Notes under the pieces: generated by a model
Database searches by the model: none
What the model saw: only the letters and a program-made list of their open reading frames with translations
Told to the model about the DNA's origin: nothing
Part shown: in pieces, positions 45,098 to 57,490 of the stretch
Numbering within the stretch: the first letter of the stretch is position 1
Layout: every line of letters begins with the position of its first letter
Position numbers and translations under genes: made by a program
DNA from: Chamaecyparis obtusa
Lineage: Eukaryota > Streptophyta > Pinopsida > Cupressales > Cupressaceae
Reading direction: 5' to 3'
NCBI GenBank assembly: GCA_027943335.1
Contig: BSBK01004082.1
Span: 241,501-305,500, forward strand
DNA length: 64,000 nt

Positions 45098-46560
45098 TGT
45101 TAGAATAACTGAGAGGGAGGTGAAACAGTTATCCAGTGTCCCAATACAAAATGTATAATCCAAAACAAATACTTAAAACTTCTGATACTCAGTAACTTAA
45201 AATACTGTACTATCTATGCTTTTACCGATTACCAGTATAAAACATATAGTAGTTACCGATCAAATCAAATATGCAACATGCAAATATGCCATAAAAAAAA
45301 CATCACAATCAACACATAACACAAGAGATTTAATGTGGAAACCCTATGAAGGGAAAAGTGACCTGGGACTGGCAACCCAAAAATATTCACTCTTCTAAAG
45401 TGAGGTCGGTGAAGACCCAACCCTGTTAAAGGTTACAAACACACTTTTAGGTGTGACCTTGTTAGAGGATTTTAGACCAACCGTTATCATCCAACCAACA
45501 GTCACTCTGGGGATGACGGGAAAACAATTTTCATTCTATGAATGATACATAAAAGACTTTCTTAGTCCACTTGGTTAAGATATTTGACTGTGTACAATGG
45601 TTAAAATGTAATAGTAGGTGATCTACCTTAATACAACTTCAATTGCAGATGTATAGATCATCATTAAGCTCATTCAATCCTCTGATCATTAAATCAATTA
45701 TGTTCCAATCAATGTTTAGTAACTTACTGTCGCTCGATAATAGCTTCCTGTCACTCAGTAAAAACTTTGGAGTTTGGTTCTCACTAACTAGTATGATCAA
45801 GTATGCATGAAAATTTTTTCACACAATAATTATGTAGTCTCCTCCTTCTGACATTACCTCTCACTATGAAATCTCCAATCTCTTATATAGACAAGTAAAC
45901 GATTTTCTTCTGCTCCATCAGATTTTGTTGCTTAATCATCTTTGTTGATTTTGCCTCTTCAACATACCTCAGCTTATGTGTCAATAGCTCATTTGATTCT
46001 CATCCTTTAGATCTTTCCTAAATTTTGTTAGCCATCAATCTGTGTAACAAACATTATCTGTTACCTTGAAATCATACACTTTCCAGCTCATCAATCTTGT
46101 CGGCTAAGCTAGTAATTTAGTTCCTCTATTCTGCTTGGTTAACAAAGAAATGCATTGGTGAACACAATCTCAGTTTACACTGTGCTCGATATACACTTCC
46201 CTTCATTGGTGTACACTAAAATTCTTCATCAACTGACAACACTGCTTTGTGTCTTTTAGCTCTTTTCCTCATCACAGATGAATGAAACATAATCATGTCA
46301 ATATCATAAGGTCATAGACTCATCAACAAGTTACTAAATGTATTCTTTATCCTCATCTTTCATATCCATCTTCCTCATGTAGATATTTATGTACTTCATC
46401 TCTTCCACTCCTTTACTATAGATATTTATTTGTTGTCAAACTAGTTGACATCAATGACAACATAATACTGATTTAATCATATGTCATATCTAATCAATGA
46501 GCTCGGTGATCTTAAATCATAGATTCTTCAATCAAGTTCTAAATCATTTGTAGTTCATCA
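45098..46560 (-). repeat. 5' LTR of the nested copia
   Basis: 1463 bp, TGTTAGAATAAC to TAGTTCATCA on the plus strand. A minus-strand TATATAAGA at 45881-45889 is a likely promoter. Hairpin arms are at 45105-45112 and 45126-45132. Confidence 0.9.
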
Positions 46561-47309
46561 ATTCCTACATGCATTTGGAGCATCTATACTTGTGGATTCA
46601 AGGATTTGAATCCTCCACAAGGATTTCAACATAAGCTAGGTGAATAGTTCCATTTAATTCATTTATACATATTGCAAATTTAATTACATTTCAAGGTTGA
46701 TTCCAAACTAGGGTTTGACCAAGGCAAACCCCCCATCCAAACAATAAAAACCATTTTTCTTGTAGGTATAGTTATAGGACAACGAATTGAAGTTCAAATC
46801 TAGATACCCTTTTCAGTGAACTTCCGAGATCTACAAACATAATTTCCATCGGAGATGTTTTAGGTCAGGGATGACCTTTAGTGAGGGGTAAGATTGTGCC
46901 CCACTATCTAGGTCAAATTTGACTTGACCTCAGAAGGACAAATTTTTTTTGGGTTTTCTCTATCTCGGCATTTCTAGTTCATAGCAGGTAGCAAAATTCC
47001 TCAAAACTATGCACAAACATCAGAAATCAGCATTTCCCAGATTTACCCTATTTTGAGGCTAGTATTTTCCTTCTTCAAGCATATAGTTTCTATAGTGAAT
47101 TATAGGATTTCCTCCTTTCTTCATATTCTCCATTGTTTGATTCATTTGTGCATTGATCACTTCTTTGTGATTAATCAATTTGGATCTCTATTTTTTGGAA
47201 TTTGGATTAGGGATAGATCTTATACTTTCCCCCATTTCTCACATAGATACAATAATATAAATGGAATAAGGGTAAAGATAGATCCCCTACATCTTTATCC
47301 ACCATTACA
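46561..47309 (+). repeat. 5' LTR of the gypsy-type element, right part
   Basis: Continues from the copia target duplication ATTCC to the end CCATTACA, about 744 bp after removing the duplication. It is followed by a primer site at 47313 (TGGTGAACTCGACAC). The matching tRNA was not identified. Confidence 0.85.
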
Positions 47310-47504
47310 TTTTGGTGAACTCGACACGCTTACCCACTTTTCTTTTATGGAATTAGATGCCCTATTGTGCTTATGGTGTTAGATTTCCCTTTTTGGTGTT
47401 AGACTTTCCTTTTATGTTAAATCTTGCATGCTCCTTTCTATTTCAAAAATACAAAAATATTCATTTGTTTATGATTTGTGTGTTCTTAGTTTAGTTCATT
47501 TGCA

Positions 47505-50500
47505 TTGCATTGGTATATGAGCTTTACTACCTCTAGTCCTACTTATAACATTTTGGTTAGAAGAAGTCATAGACTCATGGGTGCCTTTGATCCTGAAACT
47601 TCATCTCCTTTCCTTAGCATCTCAGATGACAATTTGATTATTCATGATTCCAATCCTATTATGGAGAAAAAATCTTCTCACTCATCTCATGATGAGGATG
47701 ATTCTTTAAGAGTTCCTCCTGACCAAGTCCAAAAAATTTCAACTGAACTTGATAAAATGGGTAATTGGCTTATTCAAGAAAACCATAATCAAGATTCCAT
47801 TCAAGCTATAGAGGCTCTTAAGAAAGTTCTTCATGATAGTGATCAAGATGTGAATCTCTTGCATGGTATTACTCATCTTGTGCATTCAAATGTTAAACCT
47901 TTAGCTCAAGAAGCTCAAGATTTAGGATTGATTCCTTTGGTGACTAGTGTCAAACATTCTTATGTTCCTTTATCTAGTATTCCTACCTATAATCCTTTGG
48001 TGATTATGATGGTTCCCTTTGTTCCTATGAGTGTTCCTCCTGTTTCCCTTCCTACATCACAACCTTCTTATCATAATGTTCTTTTTACTTATCCTAATCC
48101 TCTTCTAACTGTAGTTCCAAGTGTTCCTCCAGTTGTGTCTTCCATTCCTATAGCTTCATACACTTTACCTAGTGTTTCCAATGTTGCTACTCCTATTTCC
48201 TCTAATGATTCAATAATCATCAGTTTGGCTCAATCTTTGTCATCCTTACAACAAAAAAAGGCATCCTTGACTCAAAACAAGTTTAGTATTCTCACATGTG
48301 ACATGGGAAGTCCTTTTTCCCAAGACATCATTCGTACTCCTATTCCTTAGCAAGTTGATATGCCTCGTCTTGATAATTACAACTCAAAAGGAGACCCTAT
48401 TCATCATGTTAAAACATTTCAAATCCTTTGTAGTGATTATGGTCATGACCATAGGATTTTAGCCAAGCTGTTTGCTGGAAATTTTGGTGACAAGGCCTTA
48501 CAATGGTATACTTCCTTCCCTCCTTATTCTATTGACTCATTTCCACAACTTTCCAATGCTTTTATTCAAAAATTTCAAAATAACATTGGTCTGCAAGTGT
48601 CTTTGATTGATTTGACGCATTGTAAACAAAGTGCTAATGAAAAATTGACTGAATTTATTGGTAGATTTAAGCATTTACATGCTCAAATTTCATATCATGT
48701 TCCTGATATTGATATTCAACGTATGTTTATTTAAAATTTGAAAAAGGATATTAGAGATAAGATTCTTCTTACTGAATTTACCTCTTTTCAACAGCTTTGT
48801 GCTGTGCTTCATCATTATCAATTACAAGTGATTCAATTTGAGAGTAACACTCCAATGGCTCCTGTTCTAGTTGATAAAAGTGATGATGCTCCTAATCCAA
48901 ATAAATTTAAAAAATTCAACAACTATGTCAAGATAAACAAACAAGTGAATGCAATTTCTAATCAAGCTGTTGTTGCATCTCACAATGCTACTTCTACATC
49001 CTTTTCTTTTTGATTAAATCCTACGTTTACGCCTCTTTCTAAATCTTTACATTCTATTATGAATAGGTTGTTGACTGCTAATATTTTTACTTTACCTCCT
49101 ATTCAACCTCTTTTACCTACTATAATTGCATCTAAATCCTTTGATAATAAAGCTTTTTGTCAATATCATTGTCAGAATGGTCATGATACTGAGAAATGTT
49201 ATTCTTTAAAACATAAGGTTCAAGACTTAATTGACTCTAATGCCTTATATGTTGGTAATCTTGATGGTAGTGGGAATAAATATGTCTCCCCTCCTAATCA
49301 AAATCTTCAAATCTATATGAATCCTTTACCTACACATGATACTAATACCATTGCTTAGCCATCTTCTATGAATATTATGTATGATTCAAAGATGGATGAT
49401 CTTAATCACATTGTTAACCAAGTGGAGCATGTTGTTCAATCTATATCTCCACCTTAGCCTTAACCTCAGCTTCAATCTCAAGTTCCATCTCAACCTATTC
49501 CAAAACTACAACCTAAATTGAAAATTCAGCCTAAACCTCAAAAACAACCTAAGAATAAAAGACCTCAGGAACTTTTGATTACCTTTGATGATTCTGAGAC
49601 TATTAGGGCTCTTGATGGTCCCCTTTACATTTATGCTAGGATTTCTTAAATACCTACTTGTGGTTGTCTTATTCATTCTAAATCCTGAGTAAATGTTATT
49701 ACTGGAGAAAATCTTTTTATGAAAAACTTGCAACATGATTCTTATGATACATCTAATGTGTGGATTCAAACTTGTAATAGTTTTATTTATCCATCATTTG
49801 GTTCTATTAACTTGTCAGTTGAACTTTGTAGTAAAATTGTGAACACTACCTTTGTTGTTGTTCCTACTTCTGATCAGTTTCAAGTTAAGCTTGGTTTGCC
49901 ATGGTTAAATGCCATGCATGTTGTTGCTTCACCTATCCATAAATGTCTTAAATTTTTTCATGATGAAGAAGTGAAGACGGTTAATCATAGTTTATATCAA
50001 CCTTCTATGCCCAAAAATTGTGCTACTCTTGACTTCTTTTGGCCTCCATTACATAATTCATGTCCTTCTCAACCTAATAATATTTTCCACTCATATCAAA
50101 CCTATAAGCATCATAAGATTCTTGAGTTAAGAATACCTCCTATGGATCTTAATCATGGTCTTTTTCCTACACCTTCCATACCTCCATGGCTTCTAGTTCT
50201 ATTAATCAAGCTCCTACTATTGCTTGTCAGTCTGTTGATAATCCTATTAATCCTCCTATAGAACATGTGAAGGATCTAGTGGTTGTTCCTCCTAGTTCTC
50301 AACATATTTCAAGTAAGGAAAAACATAATCGATCTGCTAATGAAAATCATAAGAAGTGTCATGCTCAAGCTAAAGCTCGTAATTCTACTCTTCAAAAATC
50401 TTTACCTTCTTTTGATAAGCCTATGCATGATGTGTTAGAAGAATTTACTGCTAATAATGATGTTAAAATGATCTTAGATGAAGAAGATACTTTTGATGAT

Positions 50501-50693
50501 GTTAATGATGAATAGGAAACTATTGAAATTGACACTTATTTACCTAATATTCTTTCATCACAATTGACAATTACACCTAGTATCAAACATTATGATTCTC
50601 AAGAGGATCCTTATTTGCAACTAGCTATCATTCCAACTATGTTGGATATAATCCCTCTTGCAAGTTACCCACCTTCCCTAAATGATATAGAAT
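47505..50693 (+). pseudogene. gag-protease ORF of the gypsy-type element
   Basis: A single frame is preserved from 47505 to about 50190 with stops at 48348, 48732, 49011, 49356 and others; one frameshift near 50190 moves it to the frame of 50186-50515, which runs to a TGA-like end near 50695. N-terminus: Ser/Asp-rich, then a Pro/Ser/Val-rich low-complexity stretch (about 47960-48200). A gypsy gag core follows (FAGNFGDKALQWYTSFP, SFPQLSNAFIQKFQNNIG). A zinc-finger-like CQYHCQNGHDTEKC lies at about 49155. The protease region (49650-49980) shows FGSINLSVELC and KLGLPWLNAMHVVASPIHKC, but the expected active-site Asp before the Ser is not visible. No RT, RNase H or integrase follows. Confidence 0.75.
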
Positions 50694-50695
50694 GA

Positions 50696-52032
<1,337 letters not shown>

Positions 52033-53585
52033 TGTATCATCTTAAAATGGAAGCACCTCCATGATAAGAACATTTAGCCCTCCAAGTAAGTGTTTTGGGG
52101 TCATTTCAAGTTCATTGATTAGGTCTTTGCATAGATCTAGATGTTTCCCCCATGTTCAGCTTCTCTCCCCCTATTTCCAACCTCTTTCTGACATCTTTCT
52201 CTGAGAAACTAAAGATTTTGACTTTCTGGTTCAATGATGACTTGATGGGTCAAGGTTGACCTCAACTCTGACCTACATCAAAGTTGACCTCGACTCTGAC
52301 CTAGGGAAGAGTTAACCTTGACCCTAACCCCAAGCCCAATTTTTAATTTCTGGGAATTTCGGGATGTCAGGCTTCAGAAAGTTTTATTTTCCCATTTTTA
52401 GGTCAGCTATTTTGGGTTTCAGAATGGTAAACTTTTAAATTACATTTAATCTAGGTCCATTTCTAGGTGTTAAGGTTAATTGGGATTTAATTCTTCAATG
52501 TTGGTCTCTCTAAAAGTTTGTTCCCTAGATCACTATAAAAGGAAGCCTTCCTCTCTCATTTCAATCCATCTCTCATCCTCATAATCTTTGAAGAAAGCAA
52601 GAAGGAGAAGGAAAGAAAGAAATCATTCATTCATCTTCAAACATTCAAGCATTCATCAAGGATATCCATGGTTAGCCATTGAAAGATTCAATCTCTATGG
52701 AGCCCTCTTGTTGAAGATTTCTCCATCCACATTCATCCAAGCCTCTTCCTATGCTAAGATCAATTCAAGATTGGTGTTGAAGATCTAATGCCATTGATTT
52801 GAGACATCTTTCATACATTCCTACATTCATTTGGAGCATCCATACTTGTGGATTCAAGGATTTGAATCCTCCCCAAGGATTTCAACATAAGCAAGGTGAA
52901 TAGTTCCATTTAATTTATTTCATACATATTGCAAATTCAATTACATTTCAAGGTTGATTCTAAATTGAGATTTGACTGAGGAAAACCCCTCGTCCAAATA
53001 ACAAAAACTATTTTTCTTGCAGGTATAGGTACAAGACAACGAATTGAAGTTCAGATTTGGATACCCTTTTCAGCAAACTTTAGAGATTCGCAAACAAAAT
53101 ATCTGTTAGAGTTGTTTCAAGTCAGGGATGACCTTCAGTGAGGTCTAAAATTTTGCCGCAGGGTAGGATTATGCCCCTCTATCTAGGTCAAAGTCAACCT
53201 GACCTCAGAAAGGACAAAAGTTTTCTGGGTTTTCTCTATCTCAGCATTTCCAATTCTAAGAAGGTTACCAAATTCCCTGAAACTATGCACAGACATCAGA
53301 AATCAGCATTTTCCAGTTTTACCCTATTTTGAGGTTAGCATCTGTCTTCTTCAAGCATATAGTTTCTATAGTGAATTATAGGATTTCCTCCTTTCTTCAT
53401 ATTCTCCATTGTTTGATTCATTTGTGCATTGATCGCTTCTTTGTGATTAATGAATTTGGATCTCTCTTTTTGGGAATTTGGATTAGGGAAAGATCTTATA
53501 CTTTCCCCCATTTCTCACATAAATACAACAATATGAATGTAATAAGGGTAAAGATAGATCCCCTACATCTTTATCCACCATTACA
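52033..53585 (+). repeat. 3' LTR of the gypsy-type element
   Basis: 1553 bp, TGTATCAT to CATTACA, preceded by the polypurine tract AAAGTGGGGGCTTAA. The uninterrupted sequence 'acattcctacattcattt' near 52815 shows where the copia element entered the other LTR. Confidence 0.9.
52534..52540 (+). promoter_or_regulatory. TATA box of the gypsy 3' LTR
   Basis: Same TATAAAA context as in the 5' LTR. It could in principle drive read-out into the flanking DNA. Confidence 0.5.
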
Positions 53586-55080
53586 CATAATATTCATTAA
53601 ATTATGAGGTTAAATAGATCAATAAATATTATTTAAAATAAAATATTGATATTCACTTATATTAAAACTTTAGAAATATTACTCTTTTAGGTTACCACCT
53701 ATGGGATATACTTCCAATAAGTTTATAAAAAAATCACCTAAGGTGATATTACAATGCCCTTTTAGGTCAAACTCCAAAGACTTGTTTGTTTGTTGGAATT
53801 AGACTAGAATTGGGATTGTCGAATCCCAGAATTAACATTTTTGTGTTTGTGTACAAAACATGAAAATGGAATAGGGATTTTTTAATTCTCATTTACTCTT
53901 AAAACTAGCATTTGAATCTTCCATCTAAATACATGGAATTGGAAAATCAATTCTAATTCCACTTAAAAGGGAATTGGGAGTAAAGAAACAATTATAATAT
54001 TTTGAGATCCATATGTAAACAACATTTTCCATCTTCTCATTATGAATTCTAGGTGAACCAAACAATTCCAACTAGATTCCAAAAACTATTTTCCAGATTT
54101 AAAACTTCCAAAATTGTCATATACTAGAATTTGGCAATTCTGACGTTATTTATTTCCAACAACTAAACGAACCCCATGCGAAAATGATCTCATCAAAAGG
54201 TCTACTCTTATTTAAAGGAAATAGGGTTTTAAAACCCTAACTCACCTCATTTGGCACTTCATTTCACACTTTTTCTCTCTACCCTTGGATTCAATCATGC
54301 TGCCACCAAGAGTTTGGATGGGAGATTTCTCTAAAACCTGGAGTTTTCTTTGTAGATTTTGAGTTATAGATTCAAACTATTGAACATGGAATTCATGCTT
54401 CATTGTGCCTCAAACATTTTCTTCAAGGAAAATACAAGTAACTTGATTTTATATATATCTTCTTTTATCTTTGCGCTATTTAGAAAGACAAGGAGGAATA
54501 CATTCATTTTGTTGTTCTAATTATGACTTCTAAGGGTCTTATTTGCAAATGGTAGTCTATTTACATTAGAAAAACCACCATCTTGGATTTTTGCACAAAC
54601 AAAATGATTTGAAAATACATATTTGACTATTCTATTCATGACATTGAGGCTATTCGTGATACTCTAAAAGGATTCAAGATTTTAATGAGAAACAACCATG
54701 AGGGTTTTCCTTTACTATACACGGCCCATATACTTATGTGTTTTGACAAAAGAAACAAAAAACAAGACCTCTCTATGCCCTTTCATTATTCACATGCTCG
54801 AGGTCAACATTCTGAAGATTTTTTTTTGGATTTTATCACCATAGAAAATCACCATGGCTTACTTCTCTGTGCTGTGGCCATTGAACCCTAAATAATAAAA
54901 ATGCTTTACATAATTTTTGTAAATTTTCTAAGACCTTTATGTGAACATGGCATTGAGCCTACATATTTTTTCATACTTCGAATTGGGTTATAACTTGTGT
55001 ATTATTCTTTTATTATTCATGAATTATATGTATGAAACGTAGACTTATAAGTTGTGATCTTTGAGGATGGATACAAGAAG
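53586..55080. repeat. block D, right part
   Basis: Continues the host block after the gypsy element. It matches 27180-27634 (block B) up to about 54715 and 7641-7960 (block A flank) from about 54790. A plus-strand frame (54640-54891) ending HHGLLLCAVAIEP is disrupted by changes in the other copies, so a gene is not supported, although an old exon is possible. Confidence 0.6.
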
Positions 55081-55920
55081 TTGAGTCCCATTTTTGGGTA
55101 AAAACTAGATGTGTTTTCACTATTTTTAATTTTTTTTATCAATTGATGTCAAAACTTGAAGCACATAAAGATTGAATTTTCAAAAAACTTGAGTAATAGA
55201 AAATGTAGTGCTTAGAGTCTACTTTTCAAATATGTAATTTATCTTAATACCCACATGGTATAAATTGCATTTCAGTAGGCATGTTTAAAAACCACTATTT
55301 GAAAATGCTTATTTCAAGACCATACTACACATGTGTACAACCACCATTTTTTGAAGTAAATAAGTTATTTTTGTGAATCCTTATGGGGAAAGGTACCTAA
55401 AACACTGAAGATTAATAAGAATATTTTTTCTTTTTTTATTAAATATTTTTAAATTAATTTTTAATTAAGAATAAAGTACATTTTTTAAACCTCTAGTGTG
55501 CAACCACCATAATTTGATGATAACTTCACTTTTTAGAATTTTTAAATTACCTTGAAGGAAATTATATTAAGATTTATGTCATATAATTTATTTTTAAAAA
55601 AATGGAAAATAAAAAAATTTATTAAAATTTTAGTTAACCTTAGTATTTCAAGTTTAGGGACCACATTGGCTTAATACATATTGTAGATATACTAAAATTA
55701 CTCATATCACCATGAAATATATATTTTTAGAATATTTACAATAAGAACTAAAATGGGTTTTCTTTTTTCGTCAAAAATTTCATTCAGGAAGGCCTCGAAA
55801 ACATATGACAAGGCAAACATTTTATATTCCAATGCCTTAGCCATAATTTTCCAAGCCCAAGAATAGGCTTGGTCCCACCAAGCCTGTCCTGAACCAAAAA
55901 CCAAGGTGGCAATATAGTTG
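55081..55920. other. no gene recognised
   Basis: AT-rich. The minus-strand ORF 55707-56018 has a plausible composition but no motif, and crosses a foldback, so it is not called. Confidence 0.4.
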
Positions 55921-55937
55921 CCATTCCTAGTTTTAAA

Positions 55938-56075
55938 AAAATGGGCAACCGATTTTTGAAATTCAAAAAATGGGTACCTATTTCTATTTGATCCGTTGAA
56001 ATAGAAATAGGCACTCATTTTAAGAAATGAACACCCATTTCATTTAAATAATGGGTGCCGATTTTTGAAATATCC
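55938..56075. repeat. foldback with flanking direct repeats
   Basis: A 13-bp perfect stem CCTATTTCTATTT (55977-55989) and AAATAGAAATAGG (55999-56011) with a 9-nt loop, extendable outward with mismatches. 'cgatttttgaaat' occurs on both sides (about 55950 and 56060). MITE-like in form. Confidence 0.55.
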
Positions 56076-56245
56076 ATTACAGACAAAAAATAGGACTATG
56101 GGTCTGATCTCAATAATTAATGATGATTCAATCATATTTTTAATTGATTACTATAGAAAGAATAAGTTGAACCAACATTCTCTTTTTTGTGTTGTTTTGG
56201 ATATGACATGAAGACAATCCTTTGAATTCAAATTTTGGTATAAAC

Positions 56246-57490
56246 ATGGGATCAAAGCAATGCAGAAAGAGGGAAAGCAAGGCTCTGATAGTTGAGGAGA
56301 TTGCAAAAATTAGAGAGGAGGAAAAATGACAATGAAAAATAAGAGAAAGAATTCAAAACTAGAATAGTGTTGGAGCATCGAGTTTAACAATTATTTTAGA
56401 AGAGGAGAACATTGAAGACACCATGATTGATGCAAAGGTTGAAGAAGAAAATTCAAGTGTATCTTCTAATCCAGTATTGGATATAGGTATTTCTTCATAG
56501 CCAAATGTAACTTATTCTGATAAAGAACTTGATCATTTGGTAGAAACATGTTACAATTTATATGATTTAGACTGTATTCTTGAAAATAGAGTAATAGATT
56601 TTATTGCACATCAAACTCTACAAATTACTAATGTTAATCATAATGTTAATGGAACTAAAATTCAAACCCTAATTGAAAGTGAAATTGAAACCCTAATTCA
56701 AATTGAAATCAACAATGTGAATGTAGACATAGAAACACCAATTGAGAAAGAAACCTCTTTGAATGATAATGAAATTAATGAACAATTTCAAATTAAAAGT
56801 GATGTGCTAGAAAATATGTGTGGTTTGGTTTCATGGAGACAAATTAGGAAACATCCTTCTAGATTGTTTAGACATTGTTTTTATAATAAGAGATTTGGGT
56901 TTCAATGTCAAATAATGTTACAACTAATTAAAATGACTAAAATGCGAAAAGTGCTAAAGAGGTTAGGCATTTATGTGAAATCCAAGAAGAAGGATGAATC
57001 TCTAAAATAAGTTGTATCAAATGTTGCTAGTGCCTTTGACACAATAAAAAAGAAAATCTCTTCTAAAGATAGTAATGTGGCATGACGAGCAATAACAACT
57101 TTATTAATCAAAACTATTACCGATAAAATAATAATTACAAACATAAGTGGATATCTTAATATTCATTGTAAAAATTTAGCAAGAGTTTTAAAGAGAAGAG
57201 TTAACTTTGAAAGTGTTCTGGAAAACCATTTATGGACCTTTAGTGGGAGACTCCCAATGTCCAACATGAAACCTACTAGTGAAGTCAAAATTTTGATTAA
57301 AATTTTTTGGTAGGATAATACAAGAGTATCACCTAATGCGAGAAATGTTCTTAAATTAAGAGTTGGCTCAAAAATTCATGATCTAAATCCAAAACACCTT
57401 TTGGACATGACTAAAACTGAATTATGTAAAAAAATTATGGATGATAAGCTGTTAACTATTAGTATTTCTGACATGTTTTCATATTTTTGA
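56246..57490 (+). pseudogene. decayed ORF of about 415 codons, unknown; transposase-like layout
   Basis: One frame runs from the ATG at 56246 to a TGA at about 57488 with some seven stops but no frameshift, which indicates a recently coding sequence. The start is basic (MGSKQCRKRESKALIVEE); an acidic, Asn/Ile/Glu-rich middle is open 56507-57010. The C-terminal third has LVSWRQIRKHPSRLFRH, ITTLLIKTITDK, LARVLKRRVNFESVLE, HLWTFSGRLP and RVSPNARNVLKLRVGSKIHD followed by KHLLDMTKTEL. The helix-rich basic part could be a DNA-binding region of a transposon protein, but I do not recognise the family. It ends where a LINE begins. Confidence 0.5.

Larger units (their letters stand above)
38842..46560 (-). 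mobile_element. nested copia retrotransposon in the gypsy 5' LTR
   Basis: 7719 bp with LTRs at 38842-40311 and 45098-46560, flanked by ATTCC at 38837-38841 and 46561-46565. The coding order on the minus strand is gag, protease, integrase, RT, RNase H. The frame is broken by many stops and one frameshift, and two catalytic Asp residues have changed, so the copy is inactive. RT and integrase wording resembles the SIRE-like group of copia elements; that is an inference. Confidence 0.92.

Noticed and set aside
54640..54891. Host gene exon ending HHGLLLCAVAIEP
   Set aside because: The frame is broken in the matching copies (7.7 kb and 27.5 kb) and has an upstream stop; there is not enough support for a gene.
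55707..56018. 103-codon minus-strand ORF
   Set aside because: No motif, crosses the foldback repeat, and has no second copy to test conservation.
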